A stretch of 37,976 bases of DNA from Lachnospiraceae bacterium (lineage in GTDB: Bacteria; Bacillota; Clostridia; Lachnospirales; Lachnospiraceae), in assembly GCA_017439665.1 (NCBI GenBank), contig JAFSIS010000027.1, forward strand, positions 1-37,976, given 5' to 3'. Below, piece by piece: positions 22,517-30,375 of the stretch. How positions within the stretch are numbered: the first letter of the stretch is position 1; the number at the start of each line of letters is the position of its first letter. Below the pieces are notes generated by a model. That model was not told the origin of the DNA, ran no database searches, and worked only from the letters and a program-made list of their open reading frames with translations. Both the position numbers and the translations under genes were made by a program.

Positions 22517-23023
22517 CTAACGCTTCTCGGTTAAAAACATGGTCATTGCGCGGCCTTCTACCTTAGGTGCCTTCTCCATCACACAGATATCGGACAGAGC
22601 CTCGGCAAAGTCGTCCAGAATGTGCTTGCTGTTAGCCATATGTGCCATCTCTCTTCCTCTGAACCGCAGAGTGATCTTCACTCTGTCGCCCTTGGACAGA
22701 AATTTTCTTGCTGCATTGATCTTGGTATTTAAATCATTAGTATCAATATTGGGAGACAGACGAATCTCCTTGACTTCAATGGTCCTCTGTTTTTTCTTCG
22801 CTTCCTTCTCTTTTCTGGAAAGCTCATAACTATACTTGCCGTAATCCACAATTTTGCAAACCGGAGGCTTAGCTGTCGGTGCAATCTTAACCAGATCAAG
22901 TCCGGCATCCTCTGCAATCTTCATGGCATCTCTGGATGACATGATTCCCAGCTGCTCACCATCCTCACCAATTACACGTACTTCTTTGTCTCTGATCTGT
23001 TCATTAATCATTAATTCGCTAAT
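22517..23023 (-). CDS. infC: Translation initiation factor IF-3, ATT start
   Basis: This encodes IF-3 of 168 residues, which binds the 30S subunit and checks start codons. The N-domain (INEQIRDKEVRVIGEDGEQLGI) and the C-domain (KGDRVKITLRFRGREMAH) are both complete. The likely start is ATT at 23023 because GGAGGG lies eight bases before it. Homologues begin with the same ISELMINEQ stretch, and the ATG overlapping the ribosome site (23038) and the one at 23011 are worse placed. A rare ATT start is a known feature of infC and lets IF-3 limit its own synthesis. The gene is preceded by a leader with an attenuator at 23055-23087 and a promoter at 23204-23232. Confidence 0.95.
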   Translation of the reverse strand: MSELMINEQIRDKEVRVIGEDGEQLGIMSSRDAMKIAEDAGLDLVKIAPTAKPPVCKIVDYGKYSYELSRKEKEAKKKQRTIEVKEIRLSPNIDTNDLNTKINAARKFLSKGDRVKITLRFRGREMAHMANSKHILDDFAEALSDICVMEKAPKVEGRAMTMFLTEKR

Positions 23024-23197
23024 CGTCTTACCCTCCATAAGAAAAGAAATTAAATAATAAAAAAGTGGATAGTCACAGACTATCCACATAAATTCCCAGA
23101 GATAATAAACCTATCTACCAGACTATTGACACCTGTAAGCCCGCTTGCCACAGGGTGAGAGTGGATACTCTGCTTGTTACGTCCTTCTTTTAAAGCC
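23024..23197 (-). ncRNA. infC operon leader (L20-leader type)
   Basis: About 175 bases are transcribed before infC from the promoter at 23204-23232. The leader ends with a strong terminator hairpin, and the upstream half contains several short GC-rich complementary segments (around 23125-23165). In Bacillus the same operon has a leader where L20 binding favours termination. Position and hairpin support that role here, although I cannot identify the L20-binding fold itself. Confidence 0.65.
23055..23087 (-). terminator. Transcription attenuator in the infC leader
   Basis: GTGGATAGTC and GACTATCCAC form a perfect 10-bp stem with a three-base loop, followed on the minus strand by six T residues and more T-rich sequence. 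It lies about 30 bases before the infC start, inside the leader, so it must be read through for the operon to be expressed. Confidence 0.88.
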
Positions 23198-23203
23198 TTA
23201 TAT

Positions 23204-23232
23204 AGGTTATCATAGGTTTATCTATCCGTCAA
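23204..23232 (-). promoter_or_regulatory. infC operon promoter
   Basis: On the minus strand TTGACG (23227-23232) is followed after 17 bases by TAACCT (23204-23209), with the start near 23197. It lies just after the stop of the DUF1540 gene, so the two genes are separate units. Confidence 0.65.
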
Positions 23233-23246
23233 GGTGTTTTTTATAA

Positions 23247-23561
23247 CTATTTCTCCTTAAAAGTGCTGCAGCAGGTCTCTCTGCTGGTATCTGCACCGAT
23301 ACCACTGATTTCTACATGGTCAGCAGTACATTTGTAGTTGGCGTTGTATACGCATTTGGATACTTCACAGTCCACGCTGATGGTTGCGCTGGGATGGCTG
23401 GTTGCATTGGTAAGGCTGTCCCCTCTCTTCTGGGTAAAGCTTTCGCAGCAGGTATCATCACAGCACTCAGCATGCTTTCCTCCCACCATAATGTCTCCCT
23501 TGCAGCAATATTTCTCCTTGTTGTAGCTGCAGGTGTCTGCCTGACATCTTAATTCTGCCAT
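23247..23561 (-). CDS. Two-domain DUF1540 cysteine-rich protein
   Basis: This encodes a 104-residue cysteine-rich protein with two DUF1540 units. The first covers about residues 3-43 (C-x4-C-x-YN then CC, GG, CC-x3-CC-x-SF). The second covers about 62-102 (C-x4-CVYN-x4-C, then ISGIGA and TCCSTF). The first unit has extra paired cysteines compared with the second. The spacing suggests metal binding, probably zinc, but the function of DUF1540 is not established. It has no signal peptide. The ATG at 23561 follows AAGGAGG by seven bases. The leader contains two further AAGGAGG repeats at 23568-23696, which is odd. It is a single-gene unit between thrS and infC. Confidence 0.9.
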   Translation of the reverse strand: MAELRCQADTCSYNKEKYCCKGDIMVGGKHAECCDDTCCESFTQKRGDSLTNATSHPSATISVDCEVSKCVYNANYKCTADHVEISGIGADTSRETCCSTFKEK

Positions 23562-23567
23562 TTCAAA

Positions 23568-23696
23568 TCCTCCTTGTTTTTCGGAGAAAAATGCGAGCCC
23601 TCTGCGAGCAGAGGATTTTCCTCCTTGTTTTTCGGAGAAAAATGCAAACTTTGTTCACAAAGTTTATCCTCATGCGAGCAGAGGATTTTCCTCCTT
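23568..23696 (-). repeat. Duplicated leader with repeated Shine-Dalgarno modules
   Basis: A 27-base unit covering the AAGGAGGA site and the preceding TTTTTC-TCC-GAAAAA hairpin occurs at 23568-23594 and again at 23619-23645. A second unit of 23 bases (GCGAGCAGAGG then TTTTCCTCCTT on the plus strand) occurs at 23604-23626 and 23674-23696. The minus-strand leader thus has three AAGGAGG sites, only the last one before a start codon. It also has hairpins CCTCTG/CAGAGG and AAACTTTGT/ACAAAGTTT. The upstream sites can pair with their own TCCTC. Confidence 0.8.
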
Positions 23697-23779
23697 CATT
23701 CCCGTCCGCTTTAAGCGGTTCTAAGATGCAGTATGCTCCAAATGGCAAAAATTATTCAAATGTCTGCTGATAAAATTAA

Positions 23780-23808
23780 TAACAGTTCAGCCTTATACCG
23801 AACTGTTA
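23780..23808. repeat. Short dispersed palindrome, copy B
   Basis: TAACAGTTC and GAACTGTTA are perfect 9-base arms around an 11-base loop (AGCCTTATACC on the plus strand), matching the palindrome at 21462-21490. It lies 80 bases after the thrS stop, and on the minus strand is followed by TTAATTTTATC, so here it may act as a weak thrS terminator. Confidence 0.55.
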
Positions 23809-23887
23809 CTAATTCTTTTACTTTTGGAAGGCTCTCTAAAGCATAAATCCTTTTGAAATTTTTGCTTCTTTTTTCAAACCTGCTGTT

Positions 23888-25855
23888 TTACCCCTGCTTA
23901 CCTTCTTCTGCCACCTCTTCCTTACGAATTTCTTTAGTACGGATTTCCTTGCAGATGGCATCGATGAACTCATCCAGAGTTTTCGCTCCTTCATCTCCGG
24001 CAAAACGGCTTCTTACGGATACCAGCCCTTCTTCCTCTTCCTTCTGGCCCACTACCAGCATGTAAGGTACCTTGGCCAGTCTGGTCTCACGAATCTTGTA
24101 ACCGATTTTTTCAGAGCGGCTGTCTACCGTACAAAGTATGCCGTTATCCTTTAATTTTCCCTCTACCTTGCGGGCATAGTCCATATATTTTTCGGAAATA
24201 GGCAGTACACGTACCTGCTCAGGACAGAGCCAGGTAGGGAACTTGCCTGCATATTTTTCGATCAGCCAGGCAAGGGTTCTCTCATAGCAGCCCATGGAGG
24301 TTCTGTGAATGATATAAGGGCGAACCTTGTTACCATGCTCATCCACATAATACATATCGAACTGCTCGGCCAGTACCGCATCCCACTGGATGGTGATCAT
24401 GGTATCTTCCTTGCCATATACATTTCTGGCCTGAATATCCACCTTGGGGCCGTAGAAGGCAGCCTCTCCCTCTTCTTCGGTAAAAGGAACCTCCAGCTCG
24501 GTCAGAACCTCACGGATATGGTTCTGGGTTTCCTCCCAAACCTGGGCACTTCCCACATATTTTTCCTTATTATTCGGATCCCATTTGGAAAGACGGTAGG
24601 TCACATCCTCAGACACACCCAGGGTATCCAGGCAGTATTTTGCCAAAGCCAGACAGCCCTTGAATTCCTCCACCATCTGATCCGGTCTTACGATCAGATG
24701 ACCTTCAGAAATGGTGAACTGACGCACACGGGTAAGGCCATGCATCTCACCGGAGTCCTCATTTCTGAAAAGTGTTGAGGTCTCGCCGTAACGCAGAGGC
24801 AGATCACGATAGGATTTCTGGCTGGCCTTATATACATAATACTGGAAGGGACAGGTCATGGGACGCAGGGCAAATACCTCTTTATCCTTATCCTCGTCAC
24901 CCAGGACGAACATGCCCTCCTTATAGTGATCCCAATGGCCGGAAATCTGATACAGGTCAGACTTAGCCATAAGAGGAGTCTTGGTTCTGATATAGCCTCT
25001 CTTCTCCTCTTCATCCTCAATCCATCTCTGCAGGGTCTGAATGATCTTCGCTCCCTTGGGCATCAAAAGAGGAAGTCCCTGTCCGATCACATCCACTGTG
25101 GTAAACAGCTCCATTTCACGGCCCAGCTTATTGTGGTCACGCTTCTTGATATCTTCCAGATGCTCCAGATAAGCAGCCAGCTCTTCCTTTTTATTGAAGG
25201 CGGTTCCATAGATTCTCTGCAGCATGGCATTGTCAGAATTGCCTCTCCAGTAAGCGCCGGAGGAGGAGATCAGCTTAAATGCCTTGATATTCTTCGTACT
25301 CATCAGGTGGGGACCTGCACAGAGGTCAATAAACTCTCCCTGCTGATAGAAAGAGATTACCGCATCCTCAGGAAGATCACGGATCAGCTCCACCTTATAA
25401 GGCTCTTTTCGCTCTTCCATCAGCTTAATGGCTTCTTCTCTGGGCATGGTGAACTTCTCCAGCTTCTTTCCTTCCTTGATGATCTTCTTCATTTCTGCTT
25501 CCAGTTTATCCAGATCTTCTCTGGTAAAGGGTGCGTGGTCAAAGTCATAATAGTAGCCATTTTCAATGCTGGGGCCAATGGCCATTTTGGCTTCCGGATA
25601 GAGACGTTTTACCGCTTCTGCCAGCACATGGGAGGCGGTGTGGCGGATAACCTGCAGGCCCTCCTTGTCATTAGCAGTAAAAATATTTAAGCTGCAGTCC
25701 TCTGTCAGCTCTGTTCTCAGATCCACTACCTTTCCATCCACTTCTCCGGCACAGGCCACTCTTGCCAGACCTTCACTCAGATCAGCAGCCACCTGATATA
25801 CGCTGACTGCATCTGCATACTCTTTTACTGATCCATCCTTTAATGTGATCTTCAT
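23888..25855 (-). CDS. thrS: Threonyl-tRNA synthetase
   Basis: This encodes a 655-residue class II synthetase that charges tRNA-Thr. The N-terminal TGS domain covers about residues 1-62. The editing domain has the H-x3-H motif (RHTASHVLAEA, near residue 75). The catalytic core has the zinc ligand Cys in RPMTCPFQ and His residues in EMHGLTRVRQF and IIHRTS. Motif 2 (TLFRNEDSG) and motif 3 (GCYERTLAWL) are present, and an anticodon-binding domain closes the protein. The C-terminal tail is charged (KEIRTKEIRKEEVAEEGKQG), a short family-variable extension. The ATG at 25855 follows AGGAGG by eight bases. Expression is controlled by the T-box leader at 25917-26208, so low charged tRNA-Thr should raise it. 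Confidence 0.98.
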   Translation of the reverse strand: MKITLKDGSVKEYADAVSVYQVAADLSEGLARVACAGEVDGKVVDLRTELTEDCSLNIFTANDKEGLQVIRHTASHVLAEAVKRLYPEAKMAIGPSIENGYYYDFDHAPFTREDLDKLEAEMKKIIKEGKKLEKFTMPREEAIKLMEERKEPYKVELIRDLPEDAVISFYQQGEFIDLCAGPHLMSTKNIKAFKLISSSGAYWRGNSDNAMLQRIYGTAFNKKEELAAYLEHLEDIKKRDHNKLGREMELFTTVDVIGQGLPLLMPKGAKIIQTLQRWIEDEEEKRGYIRTKTPLMAKSDLYQISGHWDHYKEGMFVLGDEDKDKEVFALRPMTCPFQYYVYKASQKSYRDLPLRYGETSTLFRNEDSGEMHGLTRVRQFTISEGHLIVRPDQMVEEFKGCLALAKYCLDTLGVSEDVTYRLSKWDPNNKEKYVGSAQVWEETQNHIREVLTELEVPFTEEEGEAAFYGPKVDIQARNVYGKEDTMITIQWDAVLAEQFDMYYVDEHGNKVRPYIIHRTSMGCYERTLAWLIEKYAGKFPTWLCPEQVRVLPISEKYMDYARKVEGKLKDNGILCTVDSRSEKIGYKIRETRLAKVPYMLVVGQKEEEEGLVSVRSRFAGDEGAKTLDEFIDAICKEIRTKEIRKEEVAEEGKQG

Positions 25856-25916
25856 ATTTTGTCCTCCTATTTTTTATAAAAGATTGTACATCCTTTTGTT
25901 TTATCGTTTTCCATAA

Positions 25917-26208
25917 AACAAAAAATCCCTTACACTCATTCAAGTGTAAGGGACGTTATTAACGCGGTTCCACCCTTATTATTCTGCCCGGCTCTATTCA
26001 CGGCTGAAACTCTTCGCAAACATACCGGTAAAGCAGAATCTCTCATTTTGATGATAACGGAATCACCGGCCCGGATTAGGGGCACTCCAAGGTGGTCTTC
26101 AGATAGTTCTGTAATGAAGACGCTTCCAGCACCGCTCCTGTCCATGGAAACGGGCGTCCCTCTCTGGCATCCTTGACCATCCTACTTTCCTCTTCAACGT
26201 GTTATCCT
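25917..26208 (-). ncRNA. T-box riboswitch leader of thrS
   Basis: The minus strand has the diagnostic T-box AGGGTGGAACCGCG (25963-25976), whose bulge reads the free 3' end of uncharged tRNA. A terminator TCCCTTACACT/AGTGTAAGGGA (25926-25952) and a T-run follow. Near the 5' end AGAGAGGG is the usual stem I element, and the likely specifier ACC (Thr) is near 26091-26096 within GACCACC. All parts agree with control of a threonyl-tRNA synthetase. Confidence 0.93.
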
Positions 26209-26214
26209 ACTGGT

Positions 26215-26243
26215 ATCTTAGTGCAAATTTATTTTTTTGTAAA
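26215..26243 (-). promoter_or_regulatory. thrS promoter
   Basis: On the minus strand TTTACA (26238-26243) is followed after 17 bases by TAAGAT (26215-26220), giving a start near 26208 at the 5' end of the T-box. It lies 15 bases after the stop of the J-domain gene. Confidence 0.7.
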
Positions 26244-26257
26244 GCCCCAATTTGTCA

Positions 26258-27775
26258 TTAGTCAAAGTAGACACGGCAGGGTTCAGCCTCATTTTCAGGG
26301 ATTTCCACCACGATAGCCTTGTATCCGGCAATCTTATAGTGATATTCCCTTGTAATATCTTTTCCTTTTGAACTCGTATAAAGAGGCATTTCCTTATAAT
26401 TGTTAAAAACCTTACAGTTCATTTCCAGATCCACCTTCGAAGGGTCAATATACAGCACATATATTCCACCACTCTTCTCGGCCCAAAGATCAATGGTATA
26501 ATAAGTCCTCACCGAAAAAAAGATTTCTTCCGAGGACATCTGTATAACATCACTCTGATAGTCAGGAAGGATTTCCTCCCAGATGATTTCTGTCTCAGAT
26601 ATATCTCCTTCCCCACACAGATAAACCCCGTCCCGGATCTTGATTCCCGACACGATCCTTTGCTGCAGGCTTTCTTTTTCCTCTTCATCCTGCACATAAT
26701 AATCGGCAATAAGCTTTTGATGGATCTGCCAGAGCTCATCGGAAAATTTCCAGCCTTCTCCTGTTGTCTCTTCCTCTTCAACCGGTTTAGTCATAATGCC
26801 CAGTTCATTCAGGTCACTTTCTGATAACGTTGAAAATCTTACTGTCTCCGGCTGGAAATACTGGGAATCCCGGAAATCCTCAAGGTACGAATACTGTTCC
26901 TCACGGATGTCCTCCCTATATTTTTCCCAGCTGTCTTTTTCCCTTCTATCCGCTTTCCACACACTTGCCAGGATGAAGAGAAAAATATAGATAGCCATTT
27001 TGATTCCAAACAACAGCCCGTTCCTGTTTTTCCCTTTTCCCAATCCATCATCCCCTTGGGAAACAGAGCTTTGCTCCATCAGCTTCGCACGGGGATAGTA
27101 CAGCTGTTTTTCTGTTTCCTTTTCTGCATAGGTGATCCAGCTTTCCATCAAACGAGCCAGCTCTGCCGTTAAAGGAAGCTCTCCGATGGTCTTTCCCCAC
27201 TGCAGATGAAACTCTATATCTGAAAAAACCTCCTTCGTAAGACTACGGAAAAAATCTTCCCATAGTGACGGATCTACGATTTTTTCCTCTCCCATTTCCT
27301 TCAATCTGTTGATGGCCTCTTGGATCCATACCTGATAGAGAGCCTTGTTTTTTTGTTTCCCTTCCTGAATCAGCCTGTCCAGCTGGTCAAAGCTTTCCAG
27401 AAGCTCTGCCTGCTCCGTACCGGCCTGAGTCTTCTCTTCCTCATCCGGTCTTTGCTCTGTGCCGGCCTGTGCCTTCTCTTCCTCATCCGGTCTTTGCTCC
27501 GTACCAGCCTGAGCCTTTTCTTTCTCCCCGGTGGGGAAGGAATGAAGGGAAAAGGAACCCCGGCTGTCTTCCCTTTCTGATGGAAACGCTCTTCCTTCCG
27601 GAAAACGGCTATACTTGAGTGCTGCTTCATAGGCCTCCCGGATCTTTGCCCAGGCATCAGGATGTTCTTCCGGATGATATTCTTTTACCTTTGCTGCATA
27701 AGCCTTCTTGATTGCTTTTTGATCCGAAGTGGGTTTAATCCCCAGAAGAGCAAATGCTTCTTTTCGGTTGATCAT
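26258..27775 (-). CDS. J-domain membrane protein with HPE motif
   Basis: This encodes a 505-residue protein. An N-terminal J domain (residues 1-57) has helix II AIKKAYAAKVKEY followed by H34-P35-E36, where HPD is expected; an HPD occurs four residues later but out of register. Residues 86-127 are three copies of a 14-residue unit EKAQAGTEQRPDEE. A single membrane helix lies at about 253-272. The C-terminal 230 residues have no recognised domain. The layout predicts a J domain and linker on one side of the membrane and an unknown domain on the other. The gene overlaps the Hsp70 gene upstream by four bases, so it is very likely the partner of that chaperone. Whether HPE still stimulates ATP hydrolysis cannot be told from sequence. 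Confidence 0.85.
   Translation of the reverse strand: MINRKEAFALLGIKPTSDQKAIKKAYAAKVKEYHPEEHPDAWAKIREAYEAALKYSRFPEGRAFPSEREDSRGSFSLHSFPTGEKEKAQAGTEQRPDEEEKAQAGTEQRPDEEEKTQAGTEQAELLESFDQLDRLIQEGKQKNKALYQVWIQEAINRLKEMGEEKIVDPSLWEDFFRSLTKEVFSDIEFHLQWGKTIGELPLTAELARLMESWITYAEKETEKQLYYPRAKLMEQSSVSQGDDGLGKGKNRNGLLFGIKMAIYIFLFILASVWKADRREKDSWEKYREDIREEQYSYLEDFRDSQYFQPETVRFSTLSESDLNELGIMTKPVEEEETTGEGWKFSDELWQIHQKLIADYYVQDEEEKESLQQRIVSGIKIRDGVYLCGEGDISETEIIWEEILPDYQSDVIQMSSEEIFFSVRTYYTIDLWAEKSGGIYVLYIDPSKVDLEMNCKVFNNYKEMPLYTSSKGKDITREYHYKIAGYKAIVVEIPENEAEPCRVYFD
27395..27520 (-). repeat. Three 42-bp in-frame tandem repeats
   Basis: Three direct repeats of 42 bases encode residues 86-127 of the J-domain protein, the last diverging in its second half. 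The unit is charged and Gln/Glu-rich and sits in the linker after the J domain. Repeats of this kind can change copy number between strains and so vary linker length. Confidence 0.85.
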
Positions 27776-29571
27776 TCTTCTCTATCCTCTTTATCCCACG
27801 CTTTGAAGAGATTATCGATTTCTGCCTCCTCTTCATCCTCATACCAGCTTCCATCGTGGGTTTCCTGTACTTCCCAGCCCACATAATTTTCCACCAGCTT
27901 TTCCAGATAGGCAAAATAAACCATAAGATACTTCCGTACCTTAGCCACCTTGTATGGGTCATTTTCCATCACATGATGAAAATACTGTATTCTGCCAAGC
28001 AGTTCCTCTCTAAGTTCGCCGCCACACTGCATATAAAGGCGTTCTCCCCAGGAAAGGACATACTGGTTTTCCTCCTCATCAGCAGGATGAAGCTTCAGTT
28101 TTTCATACTCTTTAAGTTTTTTCCTGATTTCTTCCTCACCAAGTCCCAGCTCTTTATTTACAATGACCAGCTGTTTTCGTTCATCGGTTATGGGAATATG
28201 TACATTTACTTCCAGAATCCCATTGATATCATAGGTATAACGAAGCTTTGCCATAACCTCTCCTGCCGGCCGGGGAGGGACATCCACTTCCATTTCCCCC
28301 AGCTTCAGATTCTCCCTCGCATACATAGCCTCACCCTGATAAACTGTAAACCGCAACTGCCTTTGACGATCAGAGACGGTCACATAGCTTTCCTCCCGAC
28401 TGGTGGGCAGAGGGCTGTTTCTTGGGATGATGAAAGACATCAGATCTTTTCCCGGATTTTCTTTATTATATATTCCTGTCCCCAGGGAAAAAGGGCAGAT
28501 ATCGGTAAGCAGGGTGTCCTTGATCTCTTCCTGCCTCTCCTTAATTCCGGCATAGACACCACAGCCCAGAGCAATCATATGGTCCGGATTTATGGTTTTT
28601 ATATCCTGACTCTGCAAAATATATTCCAGATACTGCCTGACTACCGGCATTTTACAGGAACCACCCACCAGAATAACCTGATTGATTTTTTCTGCAGTCA
28701 TCTTTGCATCCATCATAACCTGACGGACGGGTTTTCCCATCCGTTCAAAAAGAGGGGCACAAATGGTTACCACATCTTTACGGGAAATTTCCAACTGAGC
28801 ATTAACCTGCTCACAATTAACCACCATCTGTGCAACCTTATTCTCTGTCAGCTCCTGCTTACACTTTTCTGCACTCCGGCGGATCAGTTCACGGGTCGTT
28901 TTCGTCAGAGAGCCGGCATCCAGCTGAAAGTTCCGAATAAAATAAGTTGCCAGCAGATCATCAAAATCCTGGCCTCCCAACCGGTTATCTCCGGATACAG
29001 CAAGAATTTCCACCACATTATCAAAGCATTCCACTAAAGAAACATCCAGGGTCCCGCCTCCAAAGTCGAAGACCAGAAAGGTTTTTTCCTCTTCATCCAT
29101 CCGATAGCAGGCAAGGGCAGCTGCAGAGGGTTCGTTAATGATCCTCTCCACCTTAAGCCCAGCCAATGCACCTGCCCGTTTTGTAGCTGTTCTTGCCATA
29201 TCACTGAAATAGGCAGGGACGCTGATGACTGCCTCTTCTACCGCTTCCCCCAGATACCGCTCAGCATCCTCCTTTAACTTTCTTAAGACCATGGCAGACA
29301 GCTCTTCCGGGAGATATTGTTTCCCACCCAGAGAATACTTTTTTTCTGTTCCCATAAAACGTTTAAATACACTGGCCGTATCCATAGGAAAAGAGGCCAT
29401 TCTCTCCCGGGCAGTTTTCCCTACATAGAGAGTGCCATCCTCCCCTATACTAACCACACTGGGAGTCAGCACTTCTCCAAAAGCATTGGGAATCAGCCTG
29501 CTTTCTGCGTTTTCCCAAATTGCCACAAGACTGTTGGTAGTTCCCAGATCAATTCCGATAATTCTTCCCAT
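27772..29571 (-). CDS. Hsp70-family chaperone (DnaK-like, atypical)
   Basis: This encodes a 599-residue Hsp70-type ATPase. Phosphate-1 IDLGTTNSL (residues 7-15), phosphate-2 FDFGGGTLDVSL (about 168-179) and the adenosine motif GGSCKMPVVRQYL (about 302-314) are intact, so it should bind ATP. The substrate-binding part (about 370-500) is recognisable but divergent, and the helical lid ends in an acidic stretch. Length and divergence set it apart from housekeeping DnaK, which is normally beside grpE. Here the partner is the membrane J-protein, whose start overlaps the stop by four bases. Upstream on the same strand, 59 bases away without a clear terminator, is DUF4956. It probably serves a specific client or process rather than general folding. 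Confidence 0.9.
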   Translation of the reverse strand: MGRIIGIDLGTTNSLVAIWENAESRLIPNAFGEVLTPSVVSIGEDGTLYVGKTARERMASFPMDTASVFKRFMGTEKKYSLGGKQYLPEELSAMVLRKLKEDAERYLGEAVEEAVISVPAYFSDMARTATKRAGALAGLKVERIINEPSAAALACYRMDEEEKTFLVFDFGGGTLDVSLVECFDNVVEILAVSGDNRLGGQDFDDLLATYFIRNFQLDAGSLTKTTRELIRRSAEKCKQELTENKVAQMVVNCEQVNAQLEISRKDVVTICAPLFERMGKPVRQVMMDAKMTAEKINQVILVGGSCKMPVVRQYLEYILQSQDIKTINPDHMIALGCGVYAGIKERQEEIKDTLLTDICPFSLGTGIYNKENPGKDLMSFIIPRNSPLPTSREESYVTVSDRQRQLRFTVYQGEAMYARENLKLGEMEVDVPPRPAGEVMAKLRYTYDINGILEVNVHIPITDERKQLVIVNKELGLGEEEIRKKLKEYEKLKLHPADEEENQYVLSWGERLYMQCGGELREELLGRIQYFHHVMENDPYKVAKVRKYLMVYFAYLEKLVENYVGWEVQETHDGSWYEDEEEAEIDNLFKAWDKEDREE

Positions 29572-29630
29572 TTTTCTTCCCCCTGCTTATCCTGATTCTG
29601 CCTGAAATCCATATTCTCAACGATGAGGCT

Positions 29631-30305
29631 TTAAAACCTCACTTCCCCATCATGCTGTAAAAGAGACAGCTGCTCTACTGCCGCCAGCTTCCTGAGTTCC
29701 TGCACCAGCTCCTTCTCCCTGGCAGTGCTCACCTCAAATAAAAGGTCGGTTCCGCTTTTTTTCAGGTTTCTGGATTTGATACTGTATCGCTTCGCATACT
29801 TTTTCACACAGTCCGAAACCTGATCCTCGTCCAGATCTGTTCTGCCGTTTATGATCAGCAGGGAGGTCTTTTTATTTCCCGGAAGATATTCCAGGATCAC
29901 AATCCCTACGGTGGTGATCAGGGCCACCAGAAGGGCGATTTCAAACAACCCTGCTCCGCAGATGATGCCCGTACCAATGGACCAGAACAAAAACAGAAGA
30001 TCCATGGGGTTTTTGATGGCAGTACGGAAACGGACGATGGAAAGAGCACCCACCATACCCAAAGAAATCACGATGCTGGACTGCATGGCGATGATGATCC
30101 CTGCTGTGATCACCGAGATCAACGCCATGGAGACATGAAAGCTCTTGTCATAAAGAGCCGACTTACTGACCAGCTTATAAATAAAAAAGATGTATAGCCC
30201 GATAAGAAAGGTAATCACAAGGGTTACCACGATATCCGTCGTGGAAATATCGGTATTGGAAAATCCTTCCAAAAAAGATTTTTTGATCACGTCACTGAAA
30301 TTCAT
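29631..30305 (-). CDS. DUF4956 membrane protein
   Basis: This encodes a 224-residue protein of the DUF4956 family. Four membrane helices cover about residues 22-140, with the conserved stretch SLGMVGALSIVRFRTAIKNP between the second and third helices, which is the family hallmark. A soluble C-terminal domain of about 80 residues follows. DUF4956 is commonly found next to VTC-domain and CotH-kinase genes, as here, which suggests they form one membrane-associated system; its function is not established. The ATG at 30305 is chosen because AGGAG lies seven bases upstream. An earlier ATG at 30365 lacks one and would overlap the VTC gene. The gene starts 70 bases after the VTC gene stop. Confidence 0.9.
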   Translation of the reverse strand: MNFSDVIKKSFLEGFSNTDISTTDIVVTLVITFLIGLYIFFIYKLVSKSALYDKSFHVSMALISVITAGIIIAMQSSIVISLGMVGALSIVRFRTAIKNPMDLLFLFWSIGTGIICGAGLFEIALLVALITTVGIVILEYLPGNKKTSLLIINGRTDLDEDQVSDCVKKYAKRYSIKSRNLKKSGTDLLFEVSTAREKELVQELRKLAAVEQLSLLQHDGEVRF

Positions 30306-30375
30306 TTGTTCTCTCCTCTTAAGTCTCCCAGAGCCTTCACTGCTCTTTCTGATGCAGTCTCGCACACTGCCATCT

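Noticed and set aside
23563..23748. 61-codon frame upstream of the DUF1540 gene
   Set aside because: Its repeated peptide is just the translation of the duplicated leader; no ribosome site precedes its start.
24926..25690. Plus-strand open frame (254 codons) opposite thrS
   Set aside because: It is fully antisense to a conserved synthetase and shows no domain; similar shadows lie opposite yesM (7901-8668) and clpC (35771-36394).
25936..26145. Minus-strand open frame inside the thrS leader
   Set aside because: It overlaps the T-box and terminator stems; the sequence is explained by the riboswitch.
27395..27520. Possible CRISPR-like repeat array
   Set aside because: The three 42-bp units are contiguous without spacers and keep the reading frame; they are coding repeats.
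27856..29037. Long plus-strand open frame (393 codons) opposite the Hsp70 gene
   Set aside because: It is antisense to a clear Hsp70 gene with intact motifs, has no ribosome site and no recognisable domain; its composition mirrors the complementary codons.
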